Positions 11,028 to 22,620 of a DNA stretch of 64,000 nucleotides are shown here, one piece after another. Position 1 is the first letter of the stretch, and the number at the start of each line of letters is the position of its first letter. This DNA is from Neodiprion pinetum (lineage: Eukaryota; Arthropoda; Insecta; Hymenoptera; Diprionidae). The stretch lies in the NCBI RefSeq assembly GCF_021155775.2, contig NC_060232.1:17801922-17865921 (forward strand). Reading direction: 5' to 3'. Position numbers and translations under genes: made by a program. The notes under the pieces were generated by a model that made no database searches, was not told the origin of the DNA, and worked only from the letters and a program-made list of their open reading frames with translations.

Positions 11028-11280
11028 TAAGATGTCATTTATAAATTTTTTTTTTTTATTCAAAAGTATACTAACCCACTTGAACGCGCACTAACATCTA
11101 GGCGCTATATTTTAAGACTCCTCTTTGTAATATTCTGTAAGTGATTCAGTACGATAAGATGTCATTCATAAAATTTTTTTTTTTTTATTCAAATGTACAC
11201 TAACCCACTTGAACGCGCACTAACATCTAGGCGCTAGATTTTAAGACCTTTCTTTGTACTATTCTGTAAGTGAGTCACTA
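11028..11280 (+). repeat. Tandem duplication of about 127 bases before 3' LTR
   Basis: Two adjacent units (about 11028-11154 and 11155-11280) share TAAGATGTCATT, a T-run, CTAACCCACTTGAACGCGC, ACATCTAGGCGCTA and TATTCTGTAAGTGA. They lie in the untranslated region upstream of the polypurine tract and differ at scattered bases. Confidence 0.85.
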
Positions 11281-11345
11281 CGTTTCATGGCCTTCCGCTT
11301 CCTTCCGAACATTCTATTTCGTACCCTCGACGAATGTTCTTCCCC

Positions 11346-11354
11346 AAGGGGGGG
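11346..11354 (+). promoter_or_regulatory. Polypurine tract
   Basis: AAGGGGGGG directly before the 3' LTR (which starts at 11357) is in the expected place for priming plus-strand DNA synthesis. Confidence 0.7.
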
Positions 11355-11356
11355 CG

Positions 11357-11793
11357 TGTGACGTCCTCCGGACTTCATATTCCTTTCCCACGCTCTTAGT
11401 TATCTTACGCTCTGTAGTCTACCCTTATCGATCGCGAGTCAGCAGGTTTTCCTGTAACTCGCGGCTAGCTTGCCTGCTACATCCGGCAGAAGCAGGCAGA
11501 TCCATCCCAGCACTCAAGCAAGACACCTATCCCTCTAAACCAAGACCATACCCTTTTTCCCTTGACCGACTCCGTTGCATTGACCACTAATGAACAATCA
11601 TATACTTCAAATCGTTTACCTTCCCTTAATACCGATCCCTTTCTATTCCATTCACTTCCTGCATTGGGATTAGTAGCACGCGAGTGCATAGTCGACGTGA
11701 ACGGACCCTACAATAGCCAAATAACACCTTGGCTGGGCGTGGAGTAAGCTCCGATTACCGCTTATCGGAGCCTACGCAATCTACCCCGTAACA
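11357..11793 (+). repeat. 3' LTR of the gypsy element
   Basis: 437 bases, TGTGACGTCC...CCCCGTAACA, collinear with the 5' LTR with no indels seen and about 15 substitutions. It has lost the AATAAA and TATAAAT seen in the 5' LTR. Confidence 0.93.
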
Positions 11794-12041
11794 GTTTCCT
11801 GAAAATTTTTTTTTCATTTTCTGAAAACTTTTCTCGTGGTAAACGAATAAATATGAATAATTGCTTGATATATTAATAATAAATAAATAAACAATTGTTG
11901 AGTATATGAATTCGCATTTTAAAACTTCAAATCCATTAAATATCGTATTGATCATGAAACGTTTCCGCCCGATGGTGGATCGTTCGAGGCGTCAAACATC
12001 AAATATTTACATCAATTCTATGTCTAAAGTTTATCCTATAG
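11794..12041. other. Spacer between gypsy 3' LTR and polymerase gene
   Basis: A+T-rich sequence with no recognised gene. A plus-strand open frame from 11906 runs through the polymerase C-terminus on the opposite strand and is probably a shadow. The sequence does not continue transposon copy A, which is interrupted at 3011. Confidence 0.5.
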
Positions 12042-15000
12042 CTATTGGGGGGCTGGGACAAACCCCCAAGGTACGGTGTCGGTCTGTCCGGGTATCAATT
12101 GCCGCTTGTCATCCTGCCAACTCGGAGCCAATTTTTTTTGTACGATCGTGCTTACTTCGTGTTTTTTGCTGCGTATTAAACACTGTGGAAGAGTTAACTC
12201 TCGGTAAGCCGTCAGACAGCGCTTATAATCATCAAACGTGATGCTATTTATCGATGAATTTCTTACACCCTTGGCACGCTTACTCACTTTTACGCCACTG
12301 TCATATTTTTCCCATCCTCACCCATCGTAGTAAATGTGTACAGCTTTGCTCGCAGTCCCACAAACTCTGTCATAATTTTACCATTATTTTCATCCTTCAT
12401 TAGCCCTAGTTGTTTTTTGTTTTTAAGGGGAATACCATACACATTGTCGGGCGGATAGTCAGAGGTGTCAAACATTGTATCTACATCACGTTTGATGATA
12501 TCGTAGATATTAGGCACATTGAATTGATAAATAAGGCTGTCTGTGTCGGTATACATCAATTGAGCCTGTTTATTCGAAAAGTTGGTTTTAATATAATTAT
12601 AGTGAAAATCGTAGAGAAAGATTTTTGACAGATCTAGAATTGATGCGCCGACGTAAATAGGTTTGGTGAAGTGAACTTTGACACGATTCATTTCAATGAT
12701 AACCATATCAGTGTCAAATACGGTGCAGCTGTGAAAGTTTGCTCGGGCAATAAGCGTTCTCGTACCACCTTTTCCCTCCCATTTTGTAACCAATTTAACA
12801 TCTTTATGATTTCGCACATTCTCCATAGTCTTGCCGAACACAACGTTATTCATGAGTTTGTAAAAGTTTTTCTCAAATTCATTCCTAGATTGCTTACGCA
12901 TGTCTGTATTGAGCGTGATGTAAGGCTCGAGCCATGGAGATTGCGCAAACTTCAAAATTCCATGCACTTTCGTTAATTTCAATCCTAAACTCAAACACTG
13001 TTTCAAATTTCTATAGTGCAATATATACTTTGTTTTGGGGTGAAGGGTGGTCGCGAGTTTGGCATTTTTACTACCTGGAGGAGTAAAATGTTCGGGACAA
13101 AGAGGTAAGTCTTTGTGATCCTCGTGGAGTTCTACAGGGTAGTCCAAATCTACCTCCAGAAAGTAACCGATCGGCGAATCGTCCGGATGGTTCGTTACAT
13201 CGATGTGCTGGTACTCCCACTCGAACGAACCGATTGGTAAATGCACGCTCATAGCTGCACCGTACAGGTTATTCACGTCAAAATGCATGAGATACGATTC
13301 CGCTTTGTTTGGATCAAAATCTGTTCCCATGAATCTATTATTGGCCCGAGCGTGTCGATTAGAACATTGCGCTACGCCGCCTCGGAAGGCTCTTTCAATA
13401 AATAACACCATTTCAGGGTTGTCTAAAAGTTGCAAATTTACATTAGTATGCTTGAGCATTGCGTCAAAAGCAAGCCCCGGTGCAGTGTAGTAGTGCAACG
13501 GATCTAAATTGTATGTTTCGAAGCAGCTAGCGCGGAAATTTTCGAAAATATCGGCAAGCAAAAGAACATCGGTCTTTAAATATAAATCTGAGTAGCCCCC
13601 CAATGACTCTAAATGGAATTCCCTCCAAACAGTTTTCGCGTGCTCGTAATTGGTGTCTGAAATATTTGCATCGCAGAGGTGCGAGTAGAAATGCTTCTTT
13701 GCAGGTAATCGCGGTTCATCGAGTTTCCCCCAACAATCGACGTATTCATAGGGAAAAACGCCTTTGCGGGTCATCAAACTGAACTGAGTCGGGTTATTAT
13801 AAAATTTGCGTGTTATGTGTTTATCGGTATCGGTCAAATATGTGGAAAGTTTATCGATGCTGCTAGCCATAAATCGGAACGAATCGATGAATCTCAAGTG
13901 CATCATTGTTCCATCGACGCGTTTCGTGAAGGATATATATTTTTCCTTATTTATGGGTAGCAGTGTAATTTTACCAGGAAAAGTTGACGCGAGGGATTTT
14001 ATTAAAAAGTGAGAATCGTAACCGGACAAATTGTGGAAAACTATTGGAATTGTGTGCGACTCTCTGAAATTCAAATTACACCGATTATGAGCAGGACCAC
14101 GATATTTACCCGTGAAGTGACAGTGATCGTAACACTTTTTCTCCTCAGGGGTAAACGGTTTTTCACAAATATAACAATTCTTTGCGCGCATGTGACGATC
14201 GCGTTGCAATTGGGTAAGAGACTTAATCGGAATTATGTTTTTGATGCGTGACTCTACTTGAATTGATAAATCTTTAAGATGTTTCATAAACCAATCTATG
14301 CAATCGACACTGCGTTTACCGTGGAACTTCGATAAAGTCTCATCGTACGCGCAATGTACATAGTACGCTACACTGTGTGGGATGTGCTTTTGAATTTCAC
14401 AAGTCTTACGAGTTTCAAATTCATCCACAGGTTTAGGGATTAATATACATTCGAGATCGGCGTATACGACAAACGGAACGGTGCCTTCGTTTTGAAAATT
14501 GGAAAATACTAAATCTTTACACTTGGGAAACTCCATGCGTACTTTATTTAGCGTAATACAATCTTGTCGGTGATTGTCGTAGACATGTTTCGCGCTCAAG
14601 TGGCACAAACATCTGTCACATAAAAACGTTTTGTGTTCATGAATGGACAATTGTTTGCTCACCAATCGGGAAAGATCTTCAATCCAAGCAAATTGGAATC
14701 TCGGTGCAAACTCACTAGTCATATCGTCTTCCGGATTACTCTCAACCATTAGAAGATGAATCGTGTCAATGTTTACGCTATGCAAATTTTTACTCAAATA
14801 AATTGGCACGATGACGCTTTTATTTGATTTCGCATGATGCGAAAAAGTTTGAGATTCTATACCATATACATTGATACGCAAATTATTCAATCACTCAAGC
14901 TTTTTCACATCATGTAGAGTAGCAGGGAATTTGATACCTGTTCAGTCCAACTCGGAAATATAGCGACGATAGTTGGGAGTCCTATCGGTGTTGATCTTGA

Positions 15001-15868
15001 CCGGGTGGAGGGCTGCTATGACGGACCAGAGAAGACATCTTTCGTCCTTGTTCTTCACGTTCACCACAGCCTTTTTCCGTTGAATGTCTTGGGGCAGCTC
15101 GACGAATGTTGAAGCCCCCGCGGCGAGAGGCTGGTAGCGATTGATATTTACGGCGATGTTAAGGATCTCAATCAGACTCCAGCCGGAATCGCGCTGCTCG
15201 AAATCTTCCACCTTTGACTGCAGATCACCCCGTGCACGTATGAACCAATCATTTATATCGCTTGATGGGAGGAGAATCGCCACGTTGGAGGTGTCGAAAC
15301 TCTTAACTTCGGTCGAGATCTCTTCGTGCTTGGCATTTTCAAATTTGCACGATAATATGAGGTTAACCTTCACATTTCCCTCCTCGCGCAGTATCAGCTC
15401 CAACTTCTCGGTGACGACGCGCTGCACATCGTCCAGAAAGGCGTCCAAATTTTTATGACGGAGATTTGTGACAACCCCCGTTCTGATTCGGCTGGCAAAA
15501 GCGCTATCCACGTCGTCCCATTGTACACCCGCAGGAGTACCGATATTTCCACCCATCACCACTGTGCGCTGCTGCAACTGCTTGATCTTCGTCACCCAAG
15601 ATTGCAGGAGTGTGATCGTATGTTGGATCCGTATTTTCGCACCAACGGTTGTTCCTCGTTGCATGGAAATATCGCGCAGAACTTGGATATTCGCAATTCC
15701 AATATCAGCCCAATGATTGATGACGGCGTCATTCTCTTCTCCGGGTGGTTGCTCTCTCAGCAAATTGTACGTCCCCTCCATCTGCTCTGCAAGTCCCACA
15801 TACGCTTCGACTGCCATGACTTTGACGTTGATATAAGCTGAACTTTGTATAACTTTTTTGACTTGCAC
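12042..15868 (-). pseudogene. Protein-primed DNA polymerase B, Polinton/Maverick type
   Basis: This encodes a family B, protein-primed polymerase that would copy a Polinton-type element. The N-terminal part (15868-14942) ends in a segment typical of insect copies of this gene (DSGWSLIEILNIAVNINRY ... LLWSVIAALHP). The main part (14890-12290) has a CDRC...HRQDC zinc-binding-like motif, exonuclease motifs YADLEC and HNLSGYDSHF, and polymerase motifs DVNNLYGAAM, KLMNNVVFGKTMEN and YTDTDSLIY. The C-terminus (12287-12042) ends with the usual DDKR ... TDTVPWG signature. Two in-frame TGA codons (14942-14944 and about 14891-14893) and a frameshift near 12288 break it. No Polinton integrase, ATPase or protease is seen nearby. 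The Penelope composite begins 66 bases upstream of its 5' end. Confidence 0.88.
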
Positions 15869-15918
15869 GTATCGTGTAAGACTGACGAGTCTGCATCGGA
15901 TGTGTTAAGCTTATATGT

Positions 15919-15933
15919 ATATAGACCGATAGA
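15919..15933 (+). repeat. Target-site duplication, left, of Penelope composite
   Basis: ATATAGACCGATAGA, identical to 22594-22608 and in direct orientation. The two copies bracket the whole Penelope assembly. Confidence 0.88.
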
Positions 15934-16409
15934 AGATGAAGGTTTGTCGAAATTCCGGTCAGGAAGAAGGAAGTTTAATACTTTGAAAGACGTGAAAATA
16001 AAAATCGACGTTTCGGCCGGGCCCTGCCGACCATCCTCAGGAATAAATTCTATAATAATTAACAAAAACAGGATGCTTCAACACAACAATTCTGAATTGA
16101 GAGCATGAAAATATGTTCAAACGAATATTTGTTGTTGTACAAATTAGGTGAAAAATTAAACAGTTGCAAGAAACTGTCAGAGTGACAGTTTTAGGTTAAG
16201 TGTCAAAATTTTAAAGAGAGGTTAATCAGAGGAAAAATTGGTTCATGAGAAATAAAATATGTCAAAAAAAAAAAGCTTAATAATAATGTGGGAATTGGAA
16301 TTGGGAAAAGATCAGTTAAATTTGAAAAGATTACTCACAAAAAATGACGACCAGTACATGCTTAGGTGTTGTTAGTAGTACAGCATTTCGGACGGAAGTG
16401 AAGGTTAGC
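15934..16409 (-). repeat. Penelope LTR-like segment, inverted copy
   Basis: Reverse complement of 18962-19460 and 22081-22590. Its inner edge reads GAAGGTTAGC (16400-16409), matching the start GCTAACCTTC of the forward segments. Its outer edge stops a little earlier than theirs, at CCTTCATCTTC. Confidence 0.85.
15989..16040 (-). ncRNA. Hammerhead-ribozyme-like core, inverted LTR
   Basis: On the minus strand: CTGAGGA (fits CUGANGA), then GGTCGG/CCGGCC able to form stem II, then GAAAC and two GTC triplets. Hammerhead motifs in Penelope LTRs are known. Stem I is weak here, so activity is uncertain. Confidence 0.5.
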
Positions 16410-16535
16410 GGGAATCAATCCGTAAATCTATGTTGATCACGTGTGATCTTGATCTATGTTCGAAAGTCATGGAATTCAAAGGCAGTGACCAATCGGAGTA
16501 AGGGGCGCCACGATTTGAGAACACGATTATGTAAA

Positions 16536-18937
16536 CTAGAGAATGTTGGAGTATAAGTGGCTAAGATGTTCAATATCTGTACGTTTGTCAACAGAGTTTC
16601 TTTTGTTCTCAAAGATATGAATCATTTCTTTGATGATACGTTTATACCAGTTCGGTTCTGTAGCTAGGGTTATAGAGTTGTTGAAATCGAAATTGTGACC
16701 CAGGGTCAAGGAGTGATCTGCTAAAGCGCATCTGTCAGTGACATGGCATTTGATATTAGAACGATGGCCAGAAATTCTATTTTTTAGGTGTTGTGACGTT
16801 TGTCTAATATAACTCATGCTACAGTCTCGACATGGTATTTTATATACACAGTTAATTTTCTCTAAATTAGGAGTTACAGATTTTAGATGAGAAAACAGGG
16901 ACAGTTTGGTAGTATTAGATATTTTAAAAGTAATTTCAATTCCCTCGTCATTCAGAATTTTTTTTGATTTGGCTAGATAGATTTTCAATATACGGTATAG
17001 AGATAGAGTTTTTAAATTTATCCTCAACATTAGTTGGATTGTTGGAGTCTAAATTCCAATCAATCGAGTTGTACATTTCATCTACTCTATACTTTTTGAT
17101 ATCATTAATGAATTTTATAGGGTAGCCATTGGAAATGAGAGTTGTTTCTACAAGTTTTAAATTCTTTTTAAGGAATTGAGGGTTTGAGATTCTAAGGCAG
17201 CGATCGAATAAGGATATGGCGACAGATTTTTTATGTTTAATGGGATGATGTGAGTTAAAGTGAATGTATCTCCCAGACCAGGTTGGTTTATGGTGCCAAT
17301 CTGAAATTATGGTGTCGTTGTGGTTAATCACCATAGTGTCTAGAAAACTGATTTTACCATCTTTTTCCAACTCGAAGGTGAATTGGATACGTGTGTGAAA
17401 GTTGTTAAACTTATTAAGAAGGAGTTGTAGGTTTTCGTTCTTGACACACGTTATAATATCGTCGACGTACCGATAGTAAAAAGGTAGGCTGAAGGGAAGA
17501 TTTGAAATGATTTTTTTTTTCAAAATGTTCGAGTACCAGATTCGCTACTACTGGGCTAATTGGTGAGCCCATTGCTACGCCAAAAATTTGTTGGTAGAAT
17601 TTATCTTTGTAGGCGAAATAGCATGAATCTAAACAAAGTTTGGTGGCGGCTAGGAATTCTTTTTTATTGATGTTGGTGTGAGATTTCAATTTGGGCTAGT
17701 TTTTACTGATGATCGATATTGCTAGATTGGTTGGAATGTTGGTAAACAGTGACTTGACATCTAGGGATACTAACAGGTGATCAGGAGGGATTGTTTTTCC
17801 CCTGATTTTGTTTACAAAAGACCAAGTGTCCTTGATGTGATAGTCTGATGTACCTGTTATGTTTGATAAGACACAAGAACAAAATCTCGAAATTTTGTAG
17901 GTGGGAGAATTGATGTTAGAAACAATCGGTCTGAGAGGAACATTTTCTTTATGAATTTTAGGTAGAAAATATATTTTGGGGGGAAGAGAGTTGTAAGTTT
18001 TGAGGTGTTTAGCAGAGTTGGAATCTATAAATTTTTTTTGTTGCCATAGACTTATCATATCGTTGACTTGTTTTTGTACTTTTAAGGTGGGATCACGAGA
18101 GATAAGATTATAGGTAGTCGAGTCATTAAGGATATCTTGGCATTTTTGTTCAAACTCCATCTTTTCCATGACGACTGTAATGTTACCTTTGTCAGCATCG
18201 GTGACTACTAGGTGGTTATTTTGTTTTAAAAATTTTTTGGTTTGTTTAACCTTGGAAGTTATTTGAACGTGAGATGTGGGAGGATTTTTGCCAAGTCTGT
18301 TGCCAATGAGTTGGCTAATATTTGATCTTACTTTATCTTTGGTGATTCCACTTTTGTTAATGAGAGCTAATTCTACGCTGCTTACAATATCATCAATAGG
18401 TAACTTAATATTATTATATGGTAAACCATGATTAGGACCGAGTGATAAGGTATCCTTAATTTCAGAAGGTAACTCTGTCTTAGATAGGTTAACTAACCAA
18501 TTATTAGTGTGAAACTCTTTAGGAGTATGTATAGACTTGAGTTTGTTAAATTTTATAATATTATCTGTCTTGATAGCATTGAATAAACGATTGGCCTTAT
18601 TTATATCCAAGTTGAAATTTTTATAATCTAAGTTAGTGAAATTGTTCGAAAAGAAAAAGTTGATATTATGATTAAGTTTTTGGATTAACAGCCTTTCCTG
18701 TCGATAACATGTTTTAATTTCGAGCGATAGACACTTGTGTTGAAAAAAGCGTAATGCTTTGATGAAGGTTTTTTCCTTTGTTAAATGTTGAAGGTTTTTG
18801 ATTTTAAATTTTAGAAAGTTTGGAATAATACCAAATTGACGGCATTTAAGAAGGAACACTTTACGGTTTTTGATACGTGCTAGTTTATGTCGGTAGTTCC
18901 AGATCTTCTTGGTTTGTGAGTGATTTGTAGAGGAAAG
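16536..18937 (-). pseudogene. Penelope RT and GIY-YIG endonuclease, inverted copy
   Basis: The frame encodes reverse transcriptase (PPKIYFLPKIHKENVPLRPI, LDVKSLFTNIP, GVAMGSPISPVVANL, FYYRYVDDIITC) followed by a C-terminal GIY-YIG domain (CVYKIPCRDCSMSYIRQT). It is broken by a TAG at 17696-17698, where the forward copy has TGG, and by frame changes in a T10 run (17511-17520) and a T8 run near 16958-16965. The GIY-YIG signature reads YIR here and YIG in the forward copy, so a key glycine is lost. The two frameshifts are shared with the forward copy, the stop is not. The body is 5' truncated relative to the forward copy, near 18945. Confidence 0.88.
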
Positions 18938-18961
18938 TGATCTTTAGCTTATCGTTAGCAC

Positions 18962-19477
18962 GCTAACCTTCACTTCCGTCCGAAATGCTGTACTACTAAC
19001 AACACCTAAGCATGTACTGGTCGTCATTTTTTGTGAGTAATCTTTTCAAATTTAACTGATCTTTTCTCAATTCCAATTCCCACATTATTATTAAGCTTTT
19101 TTTTTCTGACATATTTCATTTCTCATCAACCAATTTTTTCTCTGATTAACCTCTCTTTAAAATTTTGACACTTAACCTAAAACTGTCACTCTGACAGTTT
19201 CTTGCAACTGTTTAATTTTTCACCTAATTTGTACAACAACAAATATTCGTTTGAACATATTTCTATGCTCTTAATTCAGAATTGTTGTGTTGAAGCATCC
19301 TGTTCTTGTTAATTATTATAGAATTTATTCCTGAGGATGGTCGGCAGGGCCCGGCCGAAACGTCGATTTTTATTTTCACGTCTTTCAAAGTATTAAACTT
19401 TCTTCTTCCTGACCGGAATTTCGACAAACCTTCATCTTCAATCTACCTCCTGGTCACGAACTTCTTTTCCAAATACA
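18962..19477 (+). repeat. Penelope LTR-like segment 1, forward
   Basis: Begins GCTAACCTTCACTTCC and runs to about CACGAACTTCTTTTCC, just before the ORF ATG at 19478. It is nearly identical to 22081-22593. It would supply the promoter and the 5' ribozyme of the forward copy. Confidence 0.82.
19331..19382 (+). ncRNA. Hammerhead-ribozyme-like core, LTR segment 1
   Basis: CTGAGGA at 19331-19337, stem II GGTCGG/CCGGCC, GAAAC at 19357-19361, with a GTC either directly after (as GAAACGTC) or at 19380-19382 after a possible ACGT/ACGT stem III. Core bases match the hammerhead consensus; the flanking stem I is not clear. Confidence 0.5.
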
Positions 19478-21954
19478 ATGCATCGAAACTGCTTCGTGGA
19501 CGTCTCGTACCACCGTGATCCTACTTCATACCGCACTTCTAACCTGAGATCACCTTCCTCTACAAATCACTCACAAACCAAGAAGATCTGGAACTACCGA
19601 CAAAAACTAGCACGTATCAAAAACCGTAAAGTGTTCCTTCTTAAATGCCGTCATTTTGGTATTATTCCAAACTTTCTAAAATTTAAAATCAAAAACCTTC
19701 AACATTTAACAAAGGAAAAAACCTTCATCAAAGCATTACGCTTTTTTCAACACAAGTGTCTATCGCTCGAAATTAAAACATGTTATCGACAGGAAAGGCT
19801 GTTAATCCAAAAACTTAATCATAATATCAACTTTTTCTTTTCGAACAATTTCACTAACTTAGATTATAAAAATTTCAACTTGGATATAAATAAGGCCAAT
19901 CGTTTATTCAATGCTATCAAGACAGATAATATTATAAAATTCAACAAACTCAAGTCTATACATACTCCTAAAGAGTTTCACACTAATAATTGGTTAGTTA
20001 ACCTATCTAAGACAGAGTTACCTTCTGAAATTAAGGATACCTTATCACTCGGTCCTAATCATGGTTTACCATATAATAATATTAAGTTACCTATTGATGA
20101 TATTGTAAGCAGCGTAGAATTAGCTCTCATTAACAAAAGTGGAATCACCAAAGATAAAGTAAGATCAAATATTAGCCAACTCATTGGCAACAGACTTGGC
20201 AAAAATCCTCCCACATCTCACGTTCAAATAACTTCCAAGGTTAAACAAACCAAAGAATTTTTAGAACAAAATAACCACCTAGTAGTCACCGATGCTGGCA
20301 AAGGTAACATTACAGTCGTCATGGAAAAGATGGAGTTTGAACAAAAATGCCAAGATATCCTTAATGACTCGACTACCTATAATCTTATCTCTCGTGATCC
20401 CACCTTAAAAGTACAAAAACAAGTCAACGATATGATAAGTCTATGGCAACAAAAAAAATTTATAGATTCCAACTCTGCTAAACACCTCAAAACTTACAAC
20501 TCTCTTCCCCCCAAAATATATTTTCTACCTAAAATTCATAAAGAAAATGTTCCTCTCAGACCGATTGTTTCTAACATCAATTCTCCCACCTGCAAAATTT
20601 CGAGATTTTGTTCTTGTGTCTTATCAAACATAACAGGTACATCAGACTATCACATCAAGGACACTTGGTCTTTTGTAAACAAAATCAGGGGAAAAACATT
20701 CCCTCCTGATCATCTGTTAGTATCCCTAGATGTCAAGTCACTGTTTACCAACATTCCAACCAATCTAGCAATATCGATCATCAGTAAAAACTGGCCCAAT
20801 TTGAAATCTCACACCAACATCAATAAAAAAGAATTCCTAGCCGCCACCAAACTTTGTTTAGATTCATGCTATTTCGCCTACAAAGATAAATTCTACCAAC
20901 AAATTTTTGGCGTAGCAATGGGCTCACTAATTAGCCCAGTAGTAGCGAATCTGGTACTCGAACATTTTGAAAAAAAAAATCATTTCAAATCGTCCCTTCA
21001 GCCTACCTTTTTACTATCGGTACGTCGACGATATTATAACGTGTGTCAAGAACGAAAACCTACAACTCCTTCTTAATAAGTTTAACAACTTTCACACACG
21101 TATCCAATCCACCTTCGAGTTGGAAAGAGATGGTAAAATCAGTTCTCTAGACACTATGGTGATTAACCACAACGACACCATAATTTTAGATTGGCACCAT
21201 AAACCAACCTGGTCTGGGAGATACATTCACTTTAACTCACATCATCCCATTAAACATAAAAAATCTGTCGCCATATTCTTATTCGATCGCTGCCTTAGAA
21301 TCTCAAACCCTCAATTCCTTAAAAAGAATTTAAAACTTGTAGAAACAACTCTCATTTCCAATGGCTACCCTATCAAATTCATTAATGATATCAAAAAGTA
21401 TAGAGTAGATGAAATGTACAACTCGATTGATTGGAATTTAGACTCCAACAATCCAACTAATGTTAAGGATAAATTTAAAAACTCTATCTCTATACCGTAT
21501 ATCGAAAATCTATCTAGCCAAATCAAAAAAAATTCTGAATGACGAGGGAATTGAAATTACTTTCAAAATATCTAATACTACCAAACTGTCCCTGTTTTCT
21601 CATCTCAAATCTGTAACTCCTGATTTAGAGAAAATTAACTGTGTATATAAAATACCATGTCGAGACTGTAGCATGAGTTATATTGGACAAACGTCACAAC
21701 ACCTAAAAAATAGAATTTCTGGCCATCGTTCTAATATCAAATGCCATGTCACTGACAGATGCGCTTTAGCAGATCACTCCTTGACCCTGGGTCACAATTT
21801 CCATTTCAACAACTCTACAACCCTAGCTACAGAACCGAACTGGTATAAACGTATCATCAAAGAAATGATTCATATCTTTAAGAACAAAAGGAACTCTGTT
21901 GACAAACGTACAGATATTGAACATCTTAGCCACTTATACTCCAACATTCTCTAG
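19478..21954 (+). pseudogene. Penelope RT and GIY-YIG endonuclease, forward copy
   Basis: The first frame (19478-21076, 532 residues) carries a basic N-terminus and RT motifs LPKIHKENVPLRPI, SLDVKSLFTNIP and GSLISPVVANLVLEHFE. After a shift in an A10 run (20970-20979) the second frame has FYYRYVDDIIT, the YxDD catalytic box. After another shift in an A8 run near 21525-21532 the third frame gives the GIY-YIG domain (CVYKIPCRDC ... YIGQTSQHLKNRISGH). GIY-YIG makes the nick that primes reverse transcription in this family. The ATG at 19478 follows directly after the LTR-like segment. Without the two homopolymer shifts the protein would be about 820 residues, normal for the family, so assembly error is a real alternative to decay. 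Confidence 0.88.
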
Positions 21955-22080
21955 TTTACATAATCGTGTTCTCAAATCGTGGCGCCCCTTACTCCGATTG
22001 GTCACTGCCTTTGAATTCCATGACTTTCGAACATAGATCAAGATCACACGTGATCAACATAGATTTACGGATTGATTCCC

Positions 22081-22593
22081 GCTAACCTTCACTTCCGTCC
22101 GAAATGCTGTACTACTAACAACACCTAAGCATGTACTGGTCGTCATTTTTTGTGAGTAATCTTTTCAAATTTAACTGATCTTTTCCCCAATTCCAATTCC
22201 CACATTATTATTAAGCTTCTTTTTTTCTGACATATTTCATTTCTGATCAACCAATTTTTCCTCTGATTAACCTCTCTTTAAAATTTTGATACTTTACCTA
22301 AAACTGTCACTCTGACAGTTTCTTGCAACTGTTTAATTTTTCACCTAATTTGTACAACAACAAATATTCGTTTGAACATATTTCCATGCTCTCAATTCAG
22401 AATTGTTGTGTTGAAGCATCCTGTTTTTGTTAATTATTATAGAATTTATTCCTGAGGATGGTCGGCAGGGCCCGGCCGAAACGTCGATTTCTATTTTCAC
22501 GTCTTTCAAAGTATTAAACTTTCTTCTTCCTGACCGGAATTTCGACAAACCTTCATCTTCAATCTACCTCCTGGTCACGAACTTCTTTCCTAA
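22081..22593 (+). repeat. Penelope LTR-like segment 2, forward
   Basis: Repeats 18962-19470 with a few substitutions. It ends ...CACGAACTTCTTTCCTAA, directly before the right target-site duplication, and so defines the 3' end of the composite. Confidence 0.85.
22452..22503 (+). ncRNA. Hammerhead-ribozyme-like core, LTR segment 2
   Basis: Same core as at 19331-19382, with one base different in the putative loop (GATTTCTATTTTC instead of GATTTTTATTTTC). CTGAGGA, stem II, GAAAC and both GTC triplets are unchanged. Confidence 0.5.
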
Positions 22594-22608
22594 ATATAGA
22601 CCGATAGA
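22594..22608 (+). repeat. Target-site duplication, right, of Penelope composite
   Basis: ATATAGACCGATAGA, identical to 15919-15933. Confidence 0.88.
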
Positions 22609-22620
22609 TCGCAAGAATTT

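Larger units (their letters stand above)
3012..11793 (+). mobile_element. Ty3/gypsy LTR retrotransposon with macro domains
   Basis: A full-length LTR element of 8782 bases: LTR 3012-3448, leader, gag, pol and LTR 11357-11793. The order protease, reverse transcriptase, RNase H, integrase places it in Ty3/gypsy. Both LTRs run TG...CA and are 437 bases long, with about 15 substitutions between them by my count (about 3.4%). No target-site duplication is visible: 5' flank ...GATTG, 3' flank GTTTC.... Pol carries two in-frame stops and two macro domains. I see no env that I can recognise. Confidence 0.92.
15934..22593. mobile_element. Penelope-like retroelement, inverted-plus-forward composite
   Basis: Two copies of one Penelope-like element lie here: an inverted copy (15934 to about 18945) and a forward copy (18962-22593), with a few unmatched bases between. 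Each carries reverse transcriptase and a C-terminal GIY-YIG endonuclease. Three LTR-like segments are present (one inverted, two forward). The inverted copy lacks the first part of the body found at about 19470-19550 of the forward copy, so it is 5' truncated. A 15-base duplication flanks the whole assembly, indicating one insertion event, which fits the inverted 5'-truncated arrangement known for Penelope elements. Confidence 0.88.
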
